Assembly: GCF_015832195.1 (NCBI RefSeq)
Contig: NC_052018.1
Span: 62,061,666 to 62,125,665 of the forward strand
Reading direction: 5' to 3'
Length of the DNA: 64,000 nt
From: Motacilla alba alba
Taxonomy: Eukaryota > Chordata > Aves > Passeriformes > Motacillidae
Shown here: piece by piece, positions 37,401 through 50,900 of the stretch
Layout: every line of letters starts with the position of its first letter
How positions within the stretch are numbered: position 1 is the first letter of the stretch
The notes under the pieces: model-generated
Database searches by the model: none
Told to the model about the DNA's origin: nothing
The model's input: only the letters and a program-made list of their open reading frames with translations
Position numbers and translations under genes: made by a program

Positions 37401-40400
37401 CTCTTCACCTCTCTGTCTGTTTTCAAAACTACTTTTACTGTTTTACTTTTAAGAGCTAATAAAAAATACAGAACCTGGCTCTCCTCTTGCATAAATTTTA
37501 GATTGGCAATGTCAGGGTTATTGTACTCCATTACCTACAGAGCTCCATTAAAATGTCGGCACTACATCAAGAAGGAGAACCATGTCCATGCTACCTGAAG
37601 AATTCTGTCCTTCTGGTATTTTGGGAACCCCTTCAATGTGCAGGTTAGATGTATCTCTTTAACACAGAAGTGTTAGTCCTGCGTGAAATTGAAATGGGAA
37701 CAGGAAATGATGGACTAAGTTTTAAAACTACATGGAGAATATATGAGAAGAAAAGAAGGCAAACTCATGAGGTCAGTTCGTGTTCCTAGTCACACCCCTT
37801 TATCTTGCTGAAGACTCTGAAGTTGCAGGGGGCAGATGCCAGTTACTCTATGAAGCTCTAAAGAAATAACATTTTTGGAGTGAAATACTGGCACAGATGA
37901 ATGCAGTGGGAGTTATCTCTTCTTCTTGTGTCAGAGGATTTAAGCAAAGTGTAGATGCTGTGGGTTGCAACAGTCATGTTGCATTTGAAGACCAATGTTA
38001 TTGTTCTTGCCCATCCCCATCAGGTGAAGCCATCACAGTCTAATAACCAATAGATCCCTGGAAGAGCAGTGTTACTTAGCAGCCATAGTGTTCCATGGCT
38101 GTGAAGCTTCAGGAGAGAGTGAAGTAAACCAACATGCACTGTGGAGAACAAAAGTAACACAGAGCATTGAAATAAACAATCTTTTTAATAGGAACAGCAT
38201 GGAAGCATGTGGTGTTCACTAACTTATGCTCCTTGGGATTTCAGCATTCTGCACATCCAGGGAATGCAGTGTGGTGACCCCCAGCATCTAGTTTCCAAAA
38301 AGAGTGGAAAACTCTGCAAATTAGAGAAAACATGACAGAGCCAGAACTCTGCTTTGCATATTTCCTCCCCTTCTCCTCCTATCTATGTCACCAAGCGTTT
38401 CCTATTAACACTTCTCCTTTATCCTACGCAGTGCCAGAACTTGAATGAGTCACTGCTGGAGAAGGGCTTGTTTGATGGCAAAGGCAAAGCAGCAGCATTA
38501 CTAACAGTTTCAAAACAATAGGGAATACTCGAATGTACAAAAAAGGAAGCACTAAACTTTTGCTGTGTGAGACTGTCACTGGCTTACTGTCAACTCATTA
38601 GGCAGCATCCTGAGCAATGACGAAGGAATATATTTGAAAATACATTTGGGACTGTTTTGCAAGCATCAGATTGTTTACGCTCCATGTGAGCTTTCCCCTT
38701 CTTTCCTACTGGGTTATTGTGCTAAGAGTATTTGTAGTTAAGACTGGTGATTACCCCAGCAAGAAAACAGCATTTTCTTTTGGTGAGTACTTCTGAGGTT
38801 TTGAAATTTGATTTTGGTCCACATGTGGTGGAATAAAAATTGCAATTTCAGAGTTTTTTTGGGAATAACAAATTGCTAAGAGAAGAATCAAGAGAGAGAA
38901 AACAACAAAAAGATGAATCTGGCATTAATCTGACATATGGGAAAACAACAGCTGGTACATCTCCTGCTAAGGTGAGGACCTTATAAATTACACTTTCAGC
39001 TATTTTGCATTCTTCTCTGATAGCCTCTAGGAAATCTTTCTGATTCACAAAACATTCTGTGTTTGGCAGAATGTCAATTCTGGAAATAAAAATATCACTC
39101 CAAGTACTTGGATTAGCTGTCTTGAGAGTCCAAGAGCCAACTTTAAGAAATCAGACCTGGAGGAATGGAAAGTTAAGAGATCTTCAAATCCTAATCTTAC
39201 GTTCCCTTTGGAGGAATCTGCCTCTAAATAACATTGATTGGACAATAAATAGTTCCATGAGAAAGTGTTAGCAGTGTTACACTTTAGGAAGCACGAATGG
39301 TATCCCAAGACTGTTTGCAATGAAAAATGTGAGCCTGGTCTCCACATAGCATCTCTCATTACCAAATTGGTATTTTTCTGTCTGACCAGTCATGTAGAAA
39401 AAGCCATAGGCCCATCATAGACAATAGCTATTGCAAAAAGTTTCTTATCTTGGAGAACAAAAGGAAGGCAGGTCAAATTGAAAATAATTTGGGTTCTGTC
39501 AAATCCTGCTTTCCCTTTTCAGGTGAGACTTCCACTACTGTGCCAACACCTAGATCTTATAAATTGTCTCAAAAATCCAAGAGGTTTATTTCAATTGACA
39601 TTTGGAATAAATTGCTAAGAAATGAAAGTGAAGCAAGAAGCATAAATAATCTTAGGAGTGACCCTGGCTTATTTATGAACAAAATATGAGGTGAGGGATA
39701 TGATGAAAAGCAAGAAAGAGTAGGAGAAATTCAGTAAAAGAAGGATAGACATGCCAAGATAGCTGGACTTTTTCCTGTTCTTTAACAGTTCTGTGCTTTA
39801 ATCACAACCTAGAAACAGCATAGGCCTCACTCAAGATCGTAAACACCTTCCCTACATGGCCTAGTTCTATAAAAACTGTAATTTTGTACAATATCGTCTA
39901 ATCGCAAACAGACGCAATATCAATTCCAGGTGCAGGAAAATACAGTATCAATCTGTTCAGAAATATTTAGGAAGATTTCAGGTATAGGTGATCCATAAGT
40001 GGCCTACACAGTGGGCTTGACCCTGCATCCTTTGCACCTTTTGCATCTTTGCATCCTGATGCTGGCCCAAAGGGGTGAGTTGGTGCCAGGTTGGGTCTAG
40101 AAGCTGCTGTGCAAGGGCAGCACTGTGCTGCCAGAGGGGAGCTGGGGCTGGCCTCTACAGGTTCCCTGCTTGCTTCTGTTGTGGACTCAGTTGGCATCAA
40201 CTCAGGGCTCTATATATTGTGTATTATTGTGCTGTGTAGACTTGAACAGTCCTATAGGACCATGTCTGCTGGTTTAATTTAAAGCAAAATTTGAATTGTG
40301 AATGCATTCCAGAAGTGCAACTTTTAGTGTCTTCTGGCATCCACTTCTGGTCCTGGAAGGCAGAAGTATTTCTGGTCCCAGTTAAAGAGAACAGTATTAA

Positions 40401-40788
40401 AAATTGGCTTTTCTGCATACAAAGAAACTTAGACATTGAAACAGGCTTTTTAAAAAGCCTCTTTGTGCTTGTGTACAAGTGTAGAGTTTCCAGGGCAGGA
40501 AAAGACCAGAAGGGTAATCCTGTGGATCTCATCTTCAGGCTTCTCATGTCCCAGGCATGTAAGAAAGAAGTGGTGGCTGTCACCATGGCTCTGCAGTGTT
40601 TGGCACAGAAAGGCTGGTACAGGTGGGCTGCTGCTTCTCTGACAGAGGTTATACAGTCCCCTTTCTTTCCCAACCAGACATTTTATCTGGAGAGGTCTAA
40701 TGAGAGCTTGAAGACATTTTCTGCTTTGTTCTCCTTGATTCTGAGTGACACACAGAAGTGTACCACATCGTCTCTTTTACTTCAGATG

Positions 40789-40853
40789 TGTTATAGGCTA
40801 ATATAATTTATTTGTTATAATAATATATTTATGTTATAGGCTTATATAATTTA
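40789..40853. repeat. Tandem duplication, 43-bp period
   Basis: A 22-bp block TGTTATAGGCTAATATAATT(TA) at 40789-40810 recurs with one change at 40832-40853, separated by AT-rich sequence. Confidence 0.8.
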
Positions 40854-43800
40854 TTAATAAAATTTTTATCTCAGAGCTTCAAAGGTTGTAATACCTGTCA
40901 GAGAATTTCTTGCTGTTATAACCTGTGTATTGATATCATTGCAAATCCCTTCTGCACACAAGGCCCTTAATGCGAGCAAGGTGGCATTTTTAACTCAAAT
41001 TAGTGGGCTCACAGGGGAACATTAGCTGCAGTTTATTAGCTCAGGTCCCCAGTTGCTAATCCAATCTCCATGCATGGCAGGGCAGTCACTGGGTAGTACA
41101 GGTGGTACTGCACAGCATGCTCTCCCTCCAACCTGGCAGAAGCAAGGCACGTGTGTGGTTCTGCAAAGGAGCTATGGTTGTGGCAACAGAGTCAACCAGC
41201 ACACCAGCAGGAGTTCAGATGTTAGTTCTGTGTGAAGGATTCAACCAAAATAACCCTTTTGTGCACAGGAGATGCTCAGTGGATGGCCTTCTCCAAAGTT
41301 TTGAGATACTTAGTTTGAAACAGCTATGATTCTTCCATTTCTGATTTATACATTTGTGTTTAAAAGTCTCTTTAACACCTCCTCAACCTATCTGCAGTTT
41401 TGTTGCCTCTGAAAAGCATGTGCAGTGCACCAGCAGTAGTCCCACTGGGGACAGACCCACCATCAGTTCCAGAGCAGATGCTGCAGACAGGAGTAGAGTG
41501 GCTGTGTGGGTAACTGAGCTTTCACCAATCCCAGCTCTCAAAGACTGAGGGCCTGTTTCTGTCACAAAATTCACATCAACAAGCTGATCTGTGAATCAGA
41601 GTCTAGATGCCTCTTGCTTACTCCCTTTGAAAGTCGAGTAGGCAACTTCTAGCTTAGGCCACATTCAGATATTCTAAATTCCACCGGCAGGCTTGGCTGG
41701 CGCTTCCTACTGACTGAACCTAGGTAAGTCCCTTTGTGGTGTCTGTGCAGTTTCTTTGACACATCCTTCTGGGGTTCTTGGCTTTTTCAACAGACTGGAG
41801 ATTTGTGATTAGGTGGTATCTAATTCTTCCTAGGCCAGGTTTTTGAGAGTGGTGACACTGGGAAATAGAGTCTTTATCCTAGTGTAAATTCCCCTTAGTT
41901 CACTCTCTGTAATTTTCTGCCCTGAATTCTAAAGGCAGAGTACCGAAAATCAGGCTAAAAATCTCCAATGCAGAGCAAAAAGAAGGACTTGTTGACTGGT
42001 GTCTTTATGGAAGCTGAGATAATAGGTAATTTTCTGGCTACCCTGACAGGGAAGACCTGCTTAGGTTGCAGGACCACAATTTCACCTGTTTTCTCAAAGT
42101 TGCTTATCCAAGGGCTTTCAACTCAAGTTCTGGTCTGGAGAAATGAACAACAGAGTATTTTATACCTGGAAAACTGAATGGGTTGAAGGTCATAACCTAA
42201 TGAATTTCCCATGTTTTTATGCCAGAACGTTTTTACCCACTTATGTGTTTTAACGAAGCACCAGAAAAATACTTGGAATGGAGGAAGGTTTCAATATTGA
42301 TAGCTCTGCAGGACTGAGTAAAACTAGTTTTTCATCAGAATGTGGAAGGGGGTGCAAAGAAGGGCATTGCTGGGCCAGAGAGCTATCAGCTGAGCAGCAA
42401 AATGTGAGTGTTAAACTGAACAAGCCGTGTGTCCACCTACTGGGGAACTTGTATTTTCTCCCTTGAGGGAAAGAAATTACAAGTTTGTGCTTAAAAATTT
42501 GATGAAAAATGCACTGAATAGAGCCCTACCACCACCATAAGTGGATCTACAAGGGGTCTGCAAAGATGCATCACCAGCCAATACATTATATACACTTGCA
42601 CCAGCCCCAGTCGTGCCAGCAGGAAGTTTTCCCTCCACCTGCTTTTAATAAGACCATTCGAATCCCAGCACAAGAAACCTGACAGAGATCATTCACATAT
42701 AATTGTTAGAGAAATTTTCCAAGTCAGTCAGCAGGTGATTCATATTGTGAAGCACTAGAGAATGTCAGCTGACACTTTTGCACGCAAGTTGCATGTGAAA
42801 AAGAATCAAAAGGGAAGTACATGAACACCACAGAGTTCCAATGTATTTTGTTTTCCCTCCTAGCAATTACTGAGAAATGCAGGTTAAGTTATTTTCCTTT
42901 GGCCCACATCTTGCCATCAGGTTCCTAAATATCTGAGCATACCTTATTAAGATTAGCTCTATTCAGAGCACTGGCCAGATTGGGTTAAATGAGCCTCAAG
43001 ACAAGTCCCTAGAAACTGATACAAGGAATGCAATCTCAGCCAGCTTTTCAGAATGCCAATATGTTTAACAGATGTATAGTCTTTCAGAGTTAAGCTCCTC
43101 TGAGCTACAGTCTAATGCTGATGTATCAGAGGCTGATAGCTGGTTTTTGCCACTGCAAATCTCTGGCTCAGATGGATTCCATTGGAAAAAGTCAGTCATG
43201 TGCACTAGAAAATCAAGATCTTGGACGCTGCTTAGTCCACCTCCTGCAAAAGCATCACCTCCATGCTCACAGAAAAGTAGATTCTAAAATTCAGTTTCAG
43301 AGGCATTTTAATGCCAAATAACGTTTTCCAAAAGATCTTTTGATCTGTAAATACCTAAAAGTAGCTTAAAAGTCTCATCCCTTGTGACTATGTAATAATA
43401 TTAGAGAATAGAAATTTGGCAATCAGTTGAATATTTTAAAGACGTACTTCCCTTCTAGATGAGTTTTCCATGTTGAACTTTATTTCAGTTAATTGTAGGT
43501 GTAGACAGAAATATTGGAGTTGTTCCTATGAAGAAGGAAAATATGCTGAATATGGGTATGTATTTCAGACTGAAAGGGTCTGACTATAGGATTTCAAGTC
43601 CTGGATCAGGGTTTTCAGTTATCTGAGTTGATACTAAATGACATGTGAATTTTCCTACGAGAGGATTATGTAACAAGCCATTTTGAATAGAGAAGGTTTT
43701 TGGTTGAATTGAGAGTACTTTTGACTTAATTTACCAGATACAGCAGCCATGCTACATAACTGGAAGCAGTTACTAGAAAGGTACAGGAGATAATCTGGCA

Positions 43801-46388
43801 AGTTTTTTCTACATATGTCAGATCTGTTCTTATGTTAATTGTTTGACGAGAGAGTGGGAGTTCTGTGTCTTTTAGAAGCATTGATTTTTTTCCTCCAAGT
43901 GGAAAACAAGGTCAGAAAGAAGAAACTGCCTCTTTTCCTTGCTTTGCACTCTTTTCCTGCGCTGATTTGGGAATTTGGATGCTGTTGCCTGGCTACATTT
44001 ATAAATCTGTCCTAAACTAAGGCATTTATGTTCAGGTTTTTGTCCAATGAATCATTTCAGTAGCTCTCCCCAAAATCTTGAATTAGCTCTGTGTGAGAAA
44101 AGATTTGAAAGCATTTGCACTGGTGGGGGCAGGGGGGACAAGAAGAGGTGAAAATGTGCTTTATGTGCCTGCTCAAAAATGTTAAAGCTGCTCATTGGGT
44201 CAGTAAGTTCAGTTAAGCTCCTTCCTAAATTCTGCTGGATATCAGATAGCAGGATTTAGCCCTTATTCTAGTAAAGCTTCACAGTGGTGGTCTTCCACTG
44301 TTTGACTGCAACATAAATACAATTTTTTGCTTTAAGCTTTATCTCTGTGTCCTTGTGAAGCTGATTTATTGGAGTAAGAACCAAAGAAATATGGAAACTG
44401 TTGATGTAGGTTTATCAAGGTATGCTGGAACCCTTGTATCTAAAATTAACTATCCTGAGTGATTCACTTATTTTCCATTGAGTATTTCATGATGTCACAA
44501 TATAAATCAAATGCTCATTGTAAGGAGTAACTGGTTGCCAGATGACAAATAACACTGAAAATCTTAGGTTTTGTTTCTCCATGAAACATTTTGAAACCTT
44601 AAATGATCTTGTTACTAGTAAGGGTAACAAAATTCTTGGGAAAGTAAAATGATCGTTACAATTTATGAGTGTTGGTTTCAATAAGATTTTTCTGTAGACA
44701 AGGTTTGACCTTGGAAAGAGGCAGAATACCTTCCTCTTTGCTGGCTGCTCACAACCCCAGAGACTGTGAAACTGCTTTTTGTTCCAGGCTCCTCTGCAGC
44801 GCTGCGGGGAGGTTACTTAGAGCCTGAGCTCTGGTGCTTGCATAGGCTCTGGGGGCTGCACACTCCCACAGCAAGCTGCAGGGTGAAAATGGTCTCCACC
44901 CTGGCAGACCCTGCACTTTCAAGGTCTCCTGCATGCTTCTGTGTCCTTTCTGCCTTCAGTGAAGTGATGGGGAGGACATTTCCACAGAGGGACCTAGGCT
45001 CCTGACAGGCCAGAGCTGGCACATCCCTGCCCTGCTGCATCACCCTGAGCAGAACTGCTTTAGTTTCACTGCTAGTGGTGCCCCCTTGGTCTTCAAATTT
45101 GCCAGTAAGACTCATACTTCAGCACAGGCACAGTTCTGATTTCATGTGTAAAAAGTCTTTTTTCTTAAGCATTTCTCCCATTGATGAAGACAGATTCCTT
45201 CATAGAATCTTTGTTTCTGCTCCCTACACATATCTCCTGTAGGTATAACATATGCTCATAAAACCAGCTGGAAGTGGGACATATAAACAGCAGTCACTCA
45301 GCAGTGGCTGCTCATGCCAGTTTCAGTGGAACACAGTGTAAGGATTACATTTATATTGTCCTGCTTCCCTACATAAAACCATTCTTTGCTTCTGGCATCA
45401 GCCTCTTATGTAAAGTCAGAGAAGCTGCACCAGTTTGCACTTAGCTGAAGGTCCTTATCCATCTCTGAATCTTCAAAAATCTCTCCTTCCTGGGGGGAAG
45501 GAGATGAGGGGAAAGAAAGAGCACTTGGCTATACCAAGTGAAAGCCTGTTCCGGTCTGGTGAGGGTGCCAACAGGCAGTGTTAGTGGTTATGTTACTTTT
45601 CCTACCACAGGTGTTAATCTTGGCATTGGAGCGAGCTAGCAGAGCAGAATGAGTCCTGGGCTCCTGCGATGCAATGACATTTCTTTAAATCATCTGTTTA
45701 CTTAGGTTGAAAAATTACAAACTGACAAAACTGGAAACAGGTTTTCCATTGATCCACAAAACAGTTATAGCAAGGAAGAAGGAAGAACACAGGTCCCTGC
45801 TAATCCCCTTTCCCCAGTTCCCTCCAGCCAGCAACTCACCTCTAAAAGAGCTTCTCTTGTGGGTCATTAAACTGGATTTTGATCTGACAGTGCCTCCCAT
45901 GCCACAATTGCATAGACTGTGTCCACAATAATTAATTGAATTTTGGTCCATCACCACTTACCTGGCTTGGATTTGACTCTTTTGATTTTTAATGAAAAAT
46001 TATCCATCTTCCTTTTTATTCAGTGAAAGAAACAGCATGGAAATGTCTTATCATAGCAGAGACACATCATCTTGTATCTCAGATCTACTTACTCCTAGCA
46101 AAAGAAATCTTTCCCTCATCATCCTGAACATATCTGCAAACTAGCAGAAAGGACCAAAAGTAACTTCTTTTGGAATGTGGCTACTTTAGAAATTGCACCA
46201 TATGTAATTTGGATCACTTCATTGTTCAAGCTGGCCTTGTGGAGAAGGATATCACTTTGAATCGTCTTTATAGTGATTTTCTGCAAGAAGAAATAAAATG
46301 AACTCATTTACATGTTTGCCAACTTTGGGACTTTTCTGGTAGTTTTCAGAAGTACTGAGGTGAATAGCACACTTTTAATGTAGTCATG

Positions 46389-46856
46389 TGTCTTGGTCCC
46401 AACCAGGACATGGTTAATTTTTGCACTAGCCAGAAGGGGTCATGGCTAGCACTTGGAGGTTATTCTATACCCCCTCAAAATGTTTTTGGGGGATGAGGTA
46501 AAGAAAGTCTCTTCCTGGGAGAAGGGGTCCCTTCCTGGGCACTCAGGATGGTGACAGGAGTGGTCAGGTGTTGTCAGGCATGAGAACTCATGTGTGAATG
46601 ATTTGTTTCTTTGACACTTTTTAATTAGTATTTTTGCTGTTATTGTTTGGGTTTTTTTAAAATCTCATTGCTCTTTCCAGTAATTGTTATTATTTCAACC
46701 TGTGATCCTTAGCTTTTGTGACTCCAATTCCTCTTTCCCTCCTACTTCAGGGGGACAGGGAGGGCAGAGGGGGCTGTGAGTGTGTGGCACATGGTTTGGA
46801 GTACTCCAAACTGGTAGCACTGAACTGGGGAGTACCATTCCTAAACCACAAGAACA
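46389..46856 (+). mobile_element. Avian endogenous retrovirus LTR, plus strand (type A)
   Basis: It begins TGTCTTGGTCCCAACCAGGA and continues through GTTAATTTTTGCACTAGCCAG, a GGTTATTCTATACC segment, GGGCACTCAGGATGGTGA, GTGTTGTCAGG, a T-rich stretch near 46610-46660 and CTTTTGTGACTCC. This follows the layout of a common bird LTR as I remember it. The 3' end is loose, with small insertions before a TAAACCACAAGAACA end at about 46856. No matching target-site duplication was found, and the TATA region is disrupted. No internal viral sequence adjoins it. Confidence 0.75.
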
Positions 46857-47570
46857 TGCTAGGAAAATATTCAGCATCAAGGACCAGGGATTCATTACCT
46901 TTGTGTACTGCATGCAGCATTTTGGCACACTGAAGATAAAAGAGACATTTGAATTCTAGTATATTTATTGGTATTTATATTTTTTCAGTATGGCAACACA
47001 AGTCTGCATGTAAGACTGTAGATGCAGTTATGCCCATTGAACTTCAGCTCTTAGTTTAGATCAGAGTTTTTGTATCCTGATCTGTCCTTTTATATGGCCC
47101 GATGTGAACATTGCTGAAGTCTGTGGCTTTGAGTTATGCTCACACATATCAGCTGTGACACCTGGACTCATCTAGTGACTACTCTTACATTCCAGCAATA
47201 CTTTTCAAGATATGAAGAGCATTTGAAGGTAATTAAATTTCTAACAGAAACAAGAAATCCCCTTGGATATTCTAACTGTAAAGAAAGAGAAAAAATACTT
47301 TACATTCTTTTAAAACAAGCAGTTGGCAATTAACAGCAGCAATAATAGTAGATTTTAGCTCTGTTTGAGGTAGTATTGGTTTTAGCTAACCAGACGAGAT
47401 GTATCAATTTAGGTCAGAAACACCAAAATTACTTTAATTCATCCAAAAATTACTTCAGATCTATACAGTGTAATTACCGTAGAGCAAGAGATTTTCCTCC
47501 CTTCACCTTCAATAAAAGCAACTCTTTTCTTATTCTTCAGGTAGTTCAATTTATGTATGGAATATTGTTC
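46857..47570. other. Spacer between two LTRs, no gene seen
   Basis: AT-rich sequence with no gag-, pol- or env-like reading frame. The two flanking LTRs are of different families, so this is not the inside of a single provirus. Confidence 0.6.
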
Positions 47571-47910
47571 TGATTTTGGCTGGTTAGAGTTAATTTTCTT
47601 CCCAGCGGCAGGTATGGGGCTGGGTTTTGGATTTGTGCTGAAGGCATGGTTGACAATATAGAGTTGTTTTAGTTACTGCTGAGCAGGGCTTAAACAGTGC
47701 CAAGGCCTTTTCTTTTTTTAGTACTGCCGCACTGGTGAGGAGGCTGGAAGTGCATGGGAAGTTGAAAGCAGACTCAGCTGGGACATCTGACCCCAGCTGA
47801 CCAATATTCCATACCATATGACATCATGTTCAGTATATAAAGTGTGGGGAAGAAGGAGGAAGGGGAGGAAATTGGGACTGATGGCATTTTTCTTCCCAAA
47901 TTCTAAATTT
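47571..47910 (+). mobile_element. Avian endogenous retrovirus LTR 5' fragment, plus strand (type B)
   Basis: It starts TGATTTTGGCTGG, then GTTAGAGTTAATTTTCTTCC, GGTATGGGGCTGGGTTTTGG, TACTGCTGAGCAGGGC, CTGACCCCAGCTGACCAATA, TTCCATACCATATGACATCA and a TATA box region AGTATATAAAG near 47834-47844. GAAGAAGGAGGAAGGGG and GATGGCATTTTTCTTCCCAAA follow. The order matches the U3-to-R part of a widespread bird LTR. Similarity fades after about 47910, so the R-U5 end is missing or replaced. Confidence 0.8.
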
Positions 47911-50900
47911 TATTTCTTTTTCAAGTCTTCCTGGGCACTTGTTATGTCTTCCATAAAGTTTTCACTTTTGGTGACAGAGGAGACTGAAGACATTATCCAG
48001 ATTGTTGGGGTATCTTCTTTTCTTTAGAAGTATTGACAGAAAAGGAAAAAGTGATGGTTTATATTTGTGCTGGACAAATTCTCTGCCTTCTGTCATAAAG
48101 AGTTCACTGACACCAGGACTAAGGTGAGGGCTTTACAGTTGAAAGTATGATTGGTAAGTGAATATAATTTTAAGTTCTGCAGCAATCACCACATGTCCAT
48201 AAACTGCACAGCATTTCTGGATTCAGTGTAGCTGAGATTTTCTTGGTTTGCTTCTTCTTTCCTGTCTTTACCCTTTTCATTCACTCTGCAAGGTATTCAT
48301 CCTTTCAGAAGCAAAAAGTAATTCCCCCTTACCTGCACTGAAAGTTACTAATATTTTTGTTAAAGGAATCTTTTAGAGATGTTTCTGTGGACCCTCACTA
48401 GGATCCTGGATGTTATCTAGTTTATCTGTGAATCTTTCAGATAAACAGCAAATTAAAGGGATCTGATTGGTGCAATGAAGTTTTCTTCTTTAATCAATGC
48501 AAAGATTTCTTCATCTCTTTGATCCACTTCCTATGAACAGAAGGAATTTTTTTTTAATTTGAAAATATGTAATCCAGTCTCAGGAAAAAGCTACTTGGGC
48601 TACTTTGCCTATTAGAACAAGAAAGGAATAATCTGAGAGCAGACTCAACACTTATTTGACTGTCCTGTATTTGATGATGGGGATGGATTACAGAGGAGTA
48701 GGTGTCAGGATCATTTGATCTTCACGTGCTTTTATAGTTCAATGGCATCTGCATCTTCTTCTGGGAGAAAAACTGGAACCAAAGACTTTTAAATAAATAA
48801 CTGCCCCAACATGTTATAAAACAGATACAACACGGATTATTCACAAATAAATTATCCTGCAGAATTAAAACACTGACAGCAAAGTCCAGAAACTTCACTC
48901 CATAGTAGAAATGAATACAGAAAATGCTGAAAATATTTTTTATATGGAGCAATGACAATTTACACAAAGGCAAAATTATATCATCAAGTTTTTAGCTATA
49001 CTTTGGTGGGAATCAAATAATTGTGCTCCTCAAAAAATGGGTGACAAACTGTTTCATGGGGAAATGTTCCAGGGACTGGTCTGGCAGAGAAACAGGCATC
49101 TCCCCAGGCTTGATAGTGAAATTTGCATGGCACTTTCTGCTCCTTGCCCCCGCTTCCACCCACCCTGCACCTGTAGTCTTTGCCAAAGGATGTAACTTGC
49201 TCTTCTTTAGCAGTTTCACTTGCCTTTATGATCTGAGAACACTCTCCCAGCCCGGAGCAGGTGTGAAAACTTAGAACACCAGCTGTGGGATTTTATGCTT
49301 CAAAAGGAATTGGCATTGGTGCAATGATCATGTTTTGTACTCACTTGTCCTTTTAAAATCACCTAGCCTTTTTATCTAAACGAAACCATGAAATCCTTGG
49401 GAATTGTAAACACCTCAAAGACAATTTTCTGTCGGGCATCCTCACCTAGGTCCATTTACTCCTGTGCTTATGATGTTTTTTCTTCAAGCCTTTTCTTCAT
49501 CGTCTTACATAGGTATCAATTATCGTCTTCCACTTTGTTTTCAAGCAGGCCTTTTGAATGAATGTTGCCAACTTCCCCTTGTGTCCAGAGTATTTATGAA
49601 GTGTTTTAGAAGTCCAGCAGAGAAAAGCAGTGAGACACTGCCAAGTTAAATGACAAAAGGATTATGCCAAACTTGTTTTGATTACAGCCCAAGGCACAAA
49701 ACGCAAAAGGATTAGTTCAGGTACCAACAGCTCAGACTGTGGTGTTATGTGTGGGTTGGCTTTTGAACTGTGTGCTACTGTTAGACAAGTATTGTAACAA
49801 ATTAGGAAACATTTTTTGCCAAAACAGTGTGAAGTTTAAAGACATGCATTGACTTCTTCTGACATAAGATTTCTTTTTATTATGTCTTTCCATGTTTTCC
49901 ATGTGAGTGAGAGGGTAGATGAGCAGGTGCTCTGTGGCTTTAATGTTAAGGTTTGGGAAGAATATATGTGCCACATAAAGTGCGGCTGGAAAGCATAAAT
50001 AAAGGAGATGAGAGAAAGAAGTAGGTTAGAAGTGTAGTGGATTCAAAGCACAAGGCTGGGAACTCAATTAAAATGACACAAGTGAGGGTAAGTAAAATGG
50101 AATCAGTAAGTAATAAACCAATATATATTATTGTGTTTGTTGTTCCTACACAGAGTATGTCTATGTGAAACTTATCTGGCACAAAAACATGCAGAAAGGG
50201 CACTTGAAGGTCCTTGCACCATTCAAGGAGCAAGATGTACCAAACGACCGACACAGCAGTGCCCCAGCTGTGGCTGTCACATCATTGTCACGGTGCACAC
50301 ACTGGCCTTGCTGGGGAAGCAGCTGGGGGTCAAGGAATGGTGTGCAGGACCTTACACCTGATGTTCTTGTGTTGTCTAAATATGCCTAGTGAGACACAGA
50401 GCAAAATGCAAAATGCTTTTCATGCATGAAGTATAAACTGCTGCATGTGCCTCTTCCCCAGCTTTCTCCCCACTGGCACCCAGAGGAACTCGGAATTGGA
50501 GCATGTGGCTGTGGAGCTGCATCGTGGGGCAGTGCTCAAGACACGTCCTGGGAAGAGGAAGAGAGCCTGATGGCCATCAGATGCTCTTTAAAGAATCTGG
50601 TGCTTTAAATGAGTTTATTCATAGTTAAACATTTCACATGAATTACTCAAGAGAACTTGTTTGTTAGAGGCAGGTGGTGACTAATCATCTCTTAGCTCAC
50701 CTTTACCACATTCAAGAGTTGTCAGAAAGCTGACAAGCAGAAAAACGTCTTAGTAACTCATCATCATAACAAGCTGACATGGGAGGCACCGACCCCCGCT
50801 GCAGCTGGATTTAAATGGGAAAAATAGGGCTTCCAAGTTCCTTTTCCTTGTCCTTGGAGCTTCATTACTTAGGTAATGGCAAAAATATGTTCCTCACATG

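Larger units (their letters stand above)
29959..46388. other. Long intergenic desert, no gene seen
   Basis: About 16 kb without a supported exon. It holds simple repeats (T15 at 30559-30573, the TTTG tract at 31350-31403), a purine-rich strand at about 34610-34990, a small tandem duplication at 40789-40853 and a possible very old CR1 relic near 40480-40550. The longest open frames (40291-40806 plus, 40224-40673 minus) overlap antisense and resemble nothing I know. Confidence 0.5.

Noticed and set aside
40480..40550. Possible ancient CR1 3' end
   Set aside because: A few matching words only (CAGAAGGG..., GATCTCATCTTC); too diverged to call without a profile search.
46857..47570. Internal region of a provirus between the two LTRs
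   Set aside because: The LTRs are of different families, and the spacer is short with no viral reading frame.
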